Assembly: GCA_013214425.1 (NCBI GenBank) | Contig: JABSPN010000252.1 | Location: 1 to 5,048 of the forward strand | Origin: Flavobacteriaceae bacterium | Lineage (GTDB): Bacteria > Bacteroidota > Bacteroidia > Flavobacteriales > Flavobacteriaceae | Direction: 5' to 3' | DNA length: 5,048 nucleotides | In this document: positions 1 through 5,048 of the stretch, one piece after another | How positions within the stretch are numbered: the first letter of the stretch is position 1 | Layout: each line of letters begins with the position of its first letter | Notes under the pieces: generated by a model | What the model was told of the DNA's origin: nothing | Seen by the model: the letters and a program-made list of their open reading frames with translations, nothing else | The model's database searches: none | Position numbers and translations under genes: made by a program

Positions 1-692
1 GCTTCTCTCGGCGTCAATGTTTCTAATGCACGCTCAATCTCTGTTTTTAAAGATTCATGTAATAATTCTTTATCAGGATTTGGTGATTCACCAGAACGTA
101 ATACATCGTAAAGGTTAGAGTCCTCTCCTTCAACTAAAGGAGCATCCATAGATACGTGACGTCCAGAATTTTTCATCGATTCTTTTACGTCATTAACAGT
201 CATGTCTAATTCTTTAGCAATTTCTTCTGCTGAAGGAATTCTTTCATGAGCTTGTTCTAAGAATGCATAAGTTTTATTAATCTTATTAATAGATCCAATT
301 TTGTTTAATGGTAAACGTACAATACGAGATTGCTCAGCTAAAGCTTGTAAAATCGATTGACGAATCCACCATACAGCATAGGATATAAATTTAAAACCAC
401 GTGTTTCATCAAAACGTTGTGCGGCTTTGATTAATCCAAGGTTTCCTTCGTTAATTAAATCTGGTAATGTTAATCCTTGATTTTGATACTGCTTCGCAAC
501 CGAAACAACAAAACGTAAATTAGCTTTAGTTAACTTCTCTAATGCAATCTGATCTCCCGCCTTAATTCTCTGAGCTAATTCTACCTCTTCATCTGCTGTA
601 ATTAAATCAACCTTTCCAATTTCTTGTAAGTATTTGTCTAAGGAAGCAGTCTCTCTGTTAGTTACCTGTTTTGTGATTTTAAGTTGTCTCAT
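1..692 (-). CDS. rpoD: Primary RNA polymerase sigma factor RpoD/SigA (3' end cut by window edge)
   Basis: This is the housekeeping sigma factor, which directs core RNA polymerase to most promoters. The first 230 residues are present, starting MRQLKITKQV; the frame is open to the window edge and ends at TLTPRE, the start of region 4. Region 1.2 lies at about residues 18-50 (LDKYLQEIGKVDLITADEE). Region 2 follows at about 51-128, with the core-binding stretch LPDLINEGNLGLIKA and the -10 recognition and melting segment YAVWWIRQSILQALAEQS. Region 3 covers about 130-190, including the MDAPL segment of the 3.2 linker. There is no region 1.1 or acidic N-terminal extension. That is the known form of the Bacteroidota primary sigma, usually about 287 residues, so roughly 57 residues are missing off the edge. 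The start is supported by an AGGAG motif 6 nt upstream. It lies downstream of pnp on the same strand but is separated from it by a terminator. Identification is very secure. Confidence 0.97.
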   Translation of the reverse strand, partial: MRQLKITKQVTNRETASLDKYLQEIGKVDLITADEEVELAQRIKAGDQIALEKLTKANLRFVVSVAKQYQNQGLTLPDLINEGNLGLIKAAQRFDETRGFKFISYAVWWIRQSILQALAEQSRIVRLPLNKIGSINKINKTYAFLEQAHERIPSAEEIAKELDMTVNDVKESMKNSGRHVSMDAPLVEGEDSNLYDVLRSGESPNPDKELLHESLKTEIERALETLTPRE

Positions 693-698
693 CTAAAA

Positions 699-703
699 CT
701 CCT
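699..703 (-). promoter_or_regulatory. Shine-Dalgarno-like site of rpoD
   Basis: On the minus strand AGGAG sits 6 nt before the rpoD ATG and fixes that start. It is notable because the other genes here have A/T-rich leaders without such a motif, as is usual in Bacteroidota, where SD use is weak. Whether it adds to rpoD translation is inference. Confidence 0.55.
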
Positions 704-836
704 GAATTTATTAAATCTGTTATAATTTAAGAATAAAAACAAACTAATATTGTTGCCTTTACTATGTACTTATACGTAAGAGTTAAGAAAAGGTTACAAA
801 ATGAGTAAAAAAACTTAACATAAATGGTGATATAAC

Positions 837-866
837 CAAAAACCCCTGATTTTTCAGGGGTTTTTG
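837..866 (-). terminator. Rho-independent terminator after pnp (bidirectional in form)
   Basis: A perfect 13-bp inverted repeat (CAAAAACCCCTGA and its complement, 837-849 and 854-866) encloses a 4-nt loop. The GGGG/CCCC core is flanked by A and T runs, giving a U-rich tail in both directions. It lies 26 nt past the pnp stop codon, so it should end the pnp transcript. The rest of the 199-bp gap up to rpoD (693-836) is A/T-rich. I found no good match there to the TTTG / TAnnTTTG promoter; the nearest is TTAGTTTG at 740-747, with no matching -33 element. Confidence 0.9.
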
Positions 867-891
867 TTAATTGTTTGAGATCAAATTTGAA

Positions 892-3054
892 TTAAGACTC
901 CTTTTTAGGAGCTTCTTTTTTCTTATGATCTGGTCTAGGTGGCCTTGGTAATAAAGCTTTTCTAGACACTTTTTCTTTTCTTGTTTTTGGATCAACACCG
1001 AAGTACTTAACATCAAGAACGTCTCCCATGTTTACAACATCTTTAACATCGTTTGTTCTTTCCCATGCTAATTCAGAAATGTGAAGTAATACTTCGTTTC
1101 CTGGCGCTTCAGTATATTCTACTACAGCACCAAACTCAAGCATTTTTACAACTTTAACCTCATAAACGTTTCCTTTTTCGGGTTTGAATGTTAAGGCATC
1201 AATTCTAGAAATAACGGTATTAATTCCTTCCTGATTAGTTCCAAGAATTTCAACAATTCCCTCCTCAGTTACTGGATCTTCATTAATAACAATAGTAGTT
1301 TCTGTCTCTTTTTGTAATTCCTGAATGTTTTTACCTCCAGGTCCAATTAAAGCACCAATATAATCTCCAGGGATTCTCGTCGTGATAATCTTTGGTGAGT
1401 GTGCTTTTACATGAGCTTCAGGAGTAGCAATCGTATCGGTTAACTTCTCTAAGATGTGTAATCTTCCATCTCTTGCTTGTTTAAGCGCGTTAACAAGGAT
1501 TTCATATGACAATCCTTTGATTTTAATATCCATCTGACAAGCAGTAATTCCATCAGCAGTACCCGTAACTTTAAAGTCCATATCTCCTAAGTGATCTTCA
1601 TCTCCTAAGATATCTGATAATACTGCGTAACGCTCTCCGTCAGAAATTAATCCCATAGCAATTCCAGAAACAGGCTTCTTTAATTGAACACCAGCGTCCA
1701 TTAGAGCCATAGTTCCAGAACAAACGGTTGCCATAGAAGAAGAACCATTACTTTCTAATACTTCTGCAACAACTCTTACTGTATAAGGGCAATCATCAGG
1801 AATCATTCCTTTTAATGCTCTTTGTGCTAAGTTACCATGTCCTACTTCTCTTCTCGAAGTACCTCTTAAAGGTCTGGCTTCTCCTGTTGAGAAAGGAGGA
1901 AAGTTATAATGTAGATAGAAAGTTTCTTCTCCTTGATGTGTTGGTAAATCAATAACATTAGCTTCTCTAGATGTACCTAGTGTTACAGTAGCTAATGCTT
2001 GTGTTTCTCCTCTTGTGAAAATTGATGAGCCGTGAGTTGATGGTAAGTAATCTACTTCACACCAAATTGGTCTAATATCTGTTGTCTTTCTTCCGTCTAA
2101 TCTCAATCCTTCATTTAACGTAAGATCTCTTACAGCTGCTTTTTGAGTTTTTCCGAAGTACTTAGATACTAACCCACCAACTTCCTCTAACTCTTCTTCT
2201 GAAAATAAGGCCTTAACTTCATCTTTTACCTCGCTAAACGCTAAACCTCTTTCTTTTTTAGAAGAGCCTGCTTTGGCGATATCATAACACTTTTGGTAAG
2301 CAGCATCGTGAACTTTTTGAGCAAGAACTTCATCTTCAGCTTCTGGCTCGTATTCACGTGTTTCCATTTTACCAAAGGCCTCAGCTAATTTTATTTGAGC
2401 AGCACACTGTACTTTGATCGCTTCATGAGCAAACTTAATTGCATCTGCCATTTCCTCCTCGCTACACTCATCCATTTCACCTTCTACCATCATTACAGAA
2501 TCTGCAGAAGCACCTACCATCATATCGATATCGGCTTGTTCTAAAACCTCTCTACTTGGGTTGATTACAAATTCTCCATTGATTCTAGCTACTCTTACTT
2601 CTGAAATTGGTGTTTCAAAAGGTATATCACTTAATTGGATAGCGGCAGAGGCAGCTAAACCTGCTAATGCATCAGGCATTACCGCTTCGTCATGAGACAT
2701 TAATTGAATCATTACCTGAGTCTCTGCGTGATAATCTTTTGGGAATAACGGGCGTAATACTCTATCGACTAAACGCATCGTTAAAATTTCCTCGGTACTA
2801 GGTCTGGCTTCTCTTTTAAAGAATCCTCCAGGGTAACGTCCAGCAGCAGCAAATTTTTCTCTGTAATCTACAGTTAAAGGTAGAAAATCTACATTGGCTG
2901 CCTCATAGTTTGATACTACAGTACATAGTAACATGGCTTTACCCATTTGTACAACAACCGAGCCGTGAGCTTGTTTTGCTAATTTCCCTGTTTCTAGAGA
3001 AATTGTTCTTCCATCTCCAAGGTCTATGACCTCTTTATAAACTTTTGGAATCAT
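892..3054 (-). CDS. pnp: Polynucleotide phosphorylase (polyribonucleotide nucleotidyltransferase)
   Basis: PNPase is a cytoplasmic trimeric exoribonuclease that degrades RNA 3' to 5' by phosphorolysis, releasing nucleoside diphosphates; it can also add 3' tails. The 720-residue protein has the full family layout. The first RNase PH domain is at about 10-145, with the RNA-binding loop PGGFFKREARPST at 75-87 (FFKR for E. coli FFRR). The helical linker is at about 150-310 and the catalytic RNase PH domain at about 318-545. A KH domain at about 555-620 has its GxxG loop at IGPGGKNI (570-577), and an S1 domain covers about 626-697. A short Lys/Pro-rich tail ends in KKES. Catalytic features match E. 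coli with a one-residue offset: the RGTSRREVGHG loop near 397-407, the phosphate-binding SNGSSSMA at 435-442, and two aspartates in GDEDHLGDMDFK (D487, D493). The ATG follows an A-rich leader (GTAAAAAAATATT) with no SD motif. rpsO lies upstream, as in many bacteria, but 135 bp away across a terminator. Nothing indicates damage. Confidence 0.98.
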   Translation of the reverse strand: MIPKVYKEVIDLGDGRTISLETGKLAKQAHGSVVVQMGKAMLLCTVVSNYEAANVDFLPLTVDYREKFAAAGRYPGGFFKREARPSTEEILTMRLVDRVLRPLFPKDYHAETQVMIQLMSHDEAVMPDALAGLAASAAIQLSDIPFETPISEVRVARINGEFVINPSREVLEQADIDMMVGASADSVMMVEGEMDECSEEEMADAIKFAHEAIKVQCAAQIKLAEAFGKMETREYEPEAEDEVLAQKVHDAAYQKCYDIAKAGSSKKERGLAFSEVKDEVKALFSEEELEEVGGLVSKYFGKTQKAAVRDLTLNEGLRLDGRKTTDIRPIWCEVDYLPSTHGSSIFTRGETQALATVTLGTSREANVIDLPTHQGEETFYLHYNFPPFSTGEARPLRGTSRREVGHGNLAQRALKGMIPDDCPYTVRVVAEVLESNGSSSMATVCSGTMALMDAGVQLKKPVSGIAMGLISDGERYAVLSDILGDEDHLGDMDFKVTGTADGITACQMDIKIKGLSYEILVNALKQARDGRLHILEKLTDTIATPEAHVKAHSPKIITTRIPGDYIGALIGPGGKNIQELQKETETTIVINEDPVTEEGIVEILGTNQEGINTVISRIDALTFKPEKGNVYEVKVVKMLEFGAVVEYTEAPGNEVLLHISELAWERTNDVKDVVNMGDVLDVKYFGVDPKTRKEKVSRKALLPRPPRPDHKKKEAPKKES

Positions 3055-3150
3055 AATATTTTTTTACTAATTTAATTAAACTTGGCTTAGTTGTGTGTTG
3101 TTGTGGTTTGCCAATGAAAAACTAAAAAATGCTCTCTTAATTAATCTATG

Positions 3151-3180
3151 TTAAATAAAAAAGAGGCATGAAGCCTCTTT
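3151..3180 (-). terminator. Rho-independent terminator after rpsO
   Basis: On the minus strand AAAGAGGC, a 5-nt loop (TTCAT) and GCCTCTTT form an 8-bp stem, followed by a T-rich tail (TTTTTTATTT reading 3162 down to 3153). It starts 9 nt past the rpsO stop codon and has the classic one-directional form for that gene. It separates rpsO from pnp, so any joint transcript would depend on read-through. Confidence 0.9.
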
Positions 3181-3189
3181 CAATTTGAA

Positions 3190-3459
3190 TTATTTTCTTA
3201 GTCCTAATTCTTTTACTATCGCACGATATCTTGCGATATCTTTCTTTTTTAGGTAATCAAGTAGGCTTCTTCTTTTACCTACTAACTTCACTAGTGAACG
3301 TTCTGTGTTAAAATCTTTACGATTGTTTTTTAAATGCTCAGTTAAGTGATTAATTCTGTGCGTAAATAATGCGATTTGACCTTCTGCACTTCCTGTGTCA
3401 TTTGCACCTTTTCCGTGCTTTGTGAAGATCTCAGCTTTGATTTCTTTCGTTAAATACAT
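3190..3459 (-). CDS. rpsO: 30S ribosomal protein S15
   Basis: S15 is a primary 16S rRNA-binding protein of the 30S subunit; it binds the central-domain three-way junction and nucleates platform assembly. The 89-residue product is exactly the usual family length. It contains the signature run TGSAEGQIALFTHRINHLTEHLK (about residues 22-44), then the basic helices with LVGKRRSLLDYLKKKD (about 58-73) and the C-terminal RYRAIVKELGLRK. All four helices of the fold are accounted for. The ATG is preceded by an A/T-rich stretch without an SD motif. It has its own promoter and a leader hairpin upstream and a strong terminator downstream, so it reads as a single-gene unit, although pnp follows on the same strand. 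In E. coli S15 represses its own translation through a leader structure; any equivalent here is inference from the hairpin. Confidence 0.98.
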   Translation of the reverse strand: MYLTKEIKAEIFTKHGKGANDTGSAEGQIALFTHRINHLTEHLKNNRKDFNTERSLVKLVGKRRSLLDYLKKKDIARYRAIVKELGLRK

Positions 3460-3485
3460 GCCAATATTGTTTAAATAATTTTTAT

Positions 3486-3516
3486 GCGCTGATCAAGACT
3501 TTCTTAATCAAGGCGC
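3486..3516 (-). promoter_or_regulatory. Stem-loop in the rpsO 5' leader
   Basis: On the minus strand TGATTAAGA and TCTTGATCA (3510-3502 and 3498-3490) form a 9-bp stem with an AAG loop. GCGC/GCGC arms extend it by 4 bp past a 2-nt bulge. The single imperfect position is a G-U pair in the rpsO-sense RNA but an A-C mismatch in the opposite strand, so the fold favours rpsO mRNA. It ends 26 nt before the ATG. The proposed -7 element would place the start site at about 3508-3511, so the transcript may begin with the 9-bp hairpin. A role in mRNA stability or in S15 autoregulation is inference. Confidence 0.55.
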
Positions 3517-3545
3517 AAATATACATATTTATGTAACAAACCAAA
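3516..3545 (-). promoter_or_regulatory. Bacteroidota-type promoter of rpsO
   Basis: On the minus strand TATATTTG (3523-3516) matches the Bacteroidota -7 consensus TAnnTTTG at every fixed position. A TTTG -33 element (3545-3542) lies 18 nt upstream, within the usual spacing. A second TTTG at 3540-3537 is too close, with a 13-nt spacer. The site lies 57 nt before the rpsO start and points towards it. It is expected to be read by the primary sigma encoded at the left end of this window. Confidence 0.7.
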
Positions 3546-3650
3546 AAGAAAACCAACCGATCTTTAATGTGTTAAAATAACTTTACCTTCAGTTCAAATT
3601 AAATTTAAGGCTAAAAGTTTTAAATATAACTTTTATTCGAATTTTACAAT

Positions 3651-4052
3651 ATGCAGGAGTATAAAAAATTAACGATGAGGTCTTTATTAATTTTTTTATT
3701 GTTTTTTGGCTGGAGTTACAGTGAGGTAGGAATAGGAACTACTAATTCGCATATTAGTTTTGCTTTAGAAGCCTTAAAACAAATATGAGTACAAATGATT
3801 ATGGCTGGATACTGTTTTAGAGTAGAAAACATATACGTATTCATACAATTCAGATGATTTAAAGAAAAAGCACATGGGGGTTATGGTTTAGAATTTTCAA
3901 ACATTAATTCCTGAATTGGTTTCAAGTAGATTAGATCAAAAAAATAATAAAGAAATTTAGCGGTTAATTTTTTGAGATGATTTCTGTGTTAATGAATGCT
4001 ATTCAGGAGCAAGGAAATAGAAAAAATGAAGGTATTGCTCACAAAAAAACAG
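3651..4052 (+). pseudogene. Decayed secreted protein with VGIGTT motif and Peptidase_S74 (endosialidase chaperone) domain
   Basis: A 45-codon frame opens at ATG 3651 and stops at TGA 3786. It has Lys residues, a hydrophobic run (LLIFLLFFGWSYS) that looks like a signal peptide, and then EVGIGTTN, a motif typical just after the signal peptide of flavobacterial surface proteins. Beyond it an S74-like domain continues across frames. FRSLKTNMSTNDYG (3764-3805) is followed by LDTVLE, an amber codon at 3823, and KTYTYSYNSDDLKKKHMGVMV (about 3805-3888). A second amber at 3889 falls where the family has Gln. Then come NFQTLIPELV (3892-3921), LAVNF (3957-3971), EMISVLMNAIQEQ (3974-4012) and EIEKMKVLLTKKQ (4014-4052). 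Single-base losses at about 3805, at about 3955 and in the T run 3968-3973 explain three of the shifts. S74 domains normally sit at the C-terminus of tail-fibre or adhesin-like proteins and direct trimerisation and self-cleavage. The middle of the protein seems to be missing. It is surely non-functional as written; the family call rests on motif recall. Confidence 0.75.
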
Positions 4053-4091
4053 CACTGTTTAGTTGCCTTGTGGTACACTATAGACGCCATT

Positions 4092-4133
4092 ATAACAGAA
4101 AGCCCAAATCTAATGATTTGGGCTTTCTGTTAT
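4092..4133 (-). terminator. Bidirectional terminator after accD
   Basis: A perfect 19-bp inverted repeat (4092-4110 and 4115-4133, core GAAAGCCCAAATC) has a 4-nt loop. It lies 19 nt past the accD stop codon. Its T-rich flank is better on the plus strand (TTATTTT) than on the minus strand (TTATAATGG), so it may stop transcription from both accD and the plus-strand pseudogene. The 66-codon plus-strand frame at 3996-4196 runs through this hairpin. Only its KEIEKMKVLL part belongs to the pseudogene, so it is not listed as a gene. Confidence 0.85.
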
Positions 4134-4152
4134 TTTAGAAAAATTAATTTTG

Positions 4153-5007
4153 TTACCTCAATTTGTTATTTTGTATCAAATCTAAATATAAGTTAATTTT
4201 ATTTTTAAGGTCTTTTCTATGACTAATAAAATCCAAGAAACCATGGTCCAAAACAAATTCAGCAGATTGGAATCCTTCTGGTAAATCTTGACCAGTAGTG
4301 TCTTTTACAACTCGCGGTCCTGCAAAACCAATTAAAGCACCTGGTTCAGAAATGTTAATGTCTCCAAGCATAGCAAAAGAAGCTGTTGTTCCTCCGGTAG
4401 TTGGATCTGTACATAAAGAAATATAAGGTATTTTAGCTTCTGCTAATTGCGCTAGTTTGGCAGATGTTTTAGCCAATTGCATTAAAGAATAAGCAGCTTC
4501 CATCATTCTAGCTCCACCCGATTTAGAAATCATTAAAAACGGGATGTTATTTTTTAAAGAATAATCTGCAGCTCTGGCGATTTTTTCACCAACAACTGCA
4601 CCCATAGAACCTCCTATAAAGCTAAAGTCCATACAAGCAATTACGATGTCTTTTCCTTTTGATTTACCAACGGCTGTTCTCACAGCATCTTTCAAGTTAG
4701 TTTTTTCTTGAGCAGCTTTTAATCTGTCGGTATATTTTTTCTTGTCTTGGAATTTTAAAGGGTCTTTAGAAGTTAAATTTTCATTTAATTCTTTAAACTG
4801 ATTATCATCGAATAATATTTCAAAGTATTCTTTACTTCCAATTCTTACGTGGTAGTCATCTTCTGGGCTAACGTAAAAATTTCTTTCTAATTCTTCAGCA
4901 TCAACGATCTTACCGGTTGGTGACTTATACCAAAGACCTTTAGGTGTGTCTTTCTTTTGTTCTGTAGCTGTTTGAATTCCTTTTTCTTTTCTTTTAAACC
5001 AAGCCAT
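4153..5007 (-). CDS. accD: Acetyl-CoA carboxylase carboxyltransferase subunit beta (zinc-ribbon cysteines absent)
   Basis: AccD pairs with AccA in the cytoplasm to move the carboxyl group from carboxybiotin on AccB to acetyl-CoA, forming malonyl-CoA for fatty-acid synthesis. The 284-residue protein begins MAWFKRKEKG and has the crotonase-like carboxyltransferase fold. Diagnostic segments are MDFSFIGGSMGAVVGEK (126-142), SKSGGARMMEA (161-171), the glycine-rich DPTTGGTTASFAMLGDI (201-217) and EPGALIGFAGPRV (221-233). The N-terminal region aligns with the E. coli zinc ribbon (GLWYKSPTGK, then ELERN, then VSPEDDYHVR), but the four zinc-binding cysteines are replaced or lost. The only cysteines in the protein are C125 and C199. 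Length is close to the usual 280-300. The ATG follows an A-rich leader (CACGAAGAATT) with no SD motif. Only 41 bp upstream are visible, so its promoter or upstream partner cannot be judged. A bidirectional terminator follows it. Confidence 0.97.
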   Translation of the reverse strand: MAWFKRKEKGIQTATEQKKDTPKGLWYKSPTGKIVDAEELERNFYVSPEDDYHVRIGSKEYFEILFDDNQFKELNENLTSKDPLKFQDKKKYTDRLKAAQEKTNLKDAVRTAVGKSKGKDIVIACMDFSFIGGSMGAVVGEKIARAADYSLKNNIPFLMISKSGGARMMEAAYSLMQLAKTSAKLAQLAEAKIPYISLCTDPTTGGTTASFAMLGDINISEPGALIGFAGPRVVKDTTGQDLPEGFQSAEFVLDHGFLDFISHRKDLKNKINLYLDLIQNNKLR

Positions 5008-5048
5008 AATTCTTCGTGTTTGGTGATTAAAGTGTATTGATATTGTTT

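Noticed and set aside
740..747. TTAGTTTG on the minus strand as the rpoD -7 element
   Set aside because: The conserved A at position 2 is missing and there is no TTTG or TTG about 17-21 nt upstream.
3555..3650. Promoter for the plus-strand pseudogene (TAACTTTA near 3578, TAACTTTT near 3626)
   Set aside because: Both lack the final G of TAnnTTTG, and no TTTG element lies at the right distance. Such matches are expected by chance in A/T-rich DNA.
3651..3788. A 45-residue plus-strand frame as an intact small secreted protein
   Set aside because: The signal peptide and VGIGTTN are convincing, but the sequence right after it continues an S74-like domain in shifted frames. A truncated remnant fits better than a real small protein.
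4092..4133. The long perfect inverted repeat as a transposon end or a MITE
   Set aside because: It is a single compact hairpin with a 4-nt loop directly after accD, with no target duplication or second copy in the window. A terminator explains it fully.
3996..4196. 66-codon plus-strand open frame starting MLFRSKEIEK
   Set aside because: It runs through the accD terminator hairpin and into the accD 3' end on the other strand. Only its KEIEKMKVLLTKKQ part makes sense, as the tail of the S74 pseudogene, so it is not a separate gene.

Overview
The window looks like chromosomal DNA from a low-GC member of the Bacteroidota, most likely a Flavobacteriaceae species. Four things point there: a short primary sigma factor that starts directly at region 1.2; a Bacteroidota-type promoter (TTTG, 18-nt spacer, TATATTTG) in front of rpsO; A-rich leaders without a Shine-Dalgarno motif before most starts; and a secreted-protein remnant carrying the VGIGTT motif common in flavobacterial surface proteins. 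No species can be named from the sequence alone.

Every intact gene lies on the minus strand. From right to left in the direction of transcription they are accD (acetyl-CoA carboxylase carboxyltransferase beta subunit, 4153-5007), rpsO (ribosomal protein S15, 3190-3459), pnp (polynucleotide phosphorylase, 892-3054) and the 5' four fifths of rpoD (primary sigma factor, 1-692, running off the left edge). Each gap between them holds a clear hairpin terminator: 4092-4133 after accD, 3151-3180 after rpsO and 837-866 after pnp. These are therefore probably largely separate transcription units rather than one operon. rpsO has its own promoter and a short structured leader. The genes serve core functions: fatty-acid precursor synthesis, translation, RNA turnover and transcription initiation.

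The only non-housekeeping stretch is the roughly 690-bp gap between rpsO and accD. On the plus strand it holds a heavily decayed gene (about 3651-4052). It begins with a signal peptide and VGIGTT motif and runs into a recognisable but broken Peptidase_S74 (endosialidase-type intramolecular chaperone) domain. That domain can be followed through about five frame changes and two in-frame amber codons. It is best read as a dead surface or adhesin-like gene.

I see no new biological system here. The points most worth a second look are the S74 pseudogene, the promoter and 5' hairpin of rpsO, and the loss of all four zinc-ribbon cysteines in AccD.
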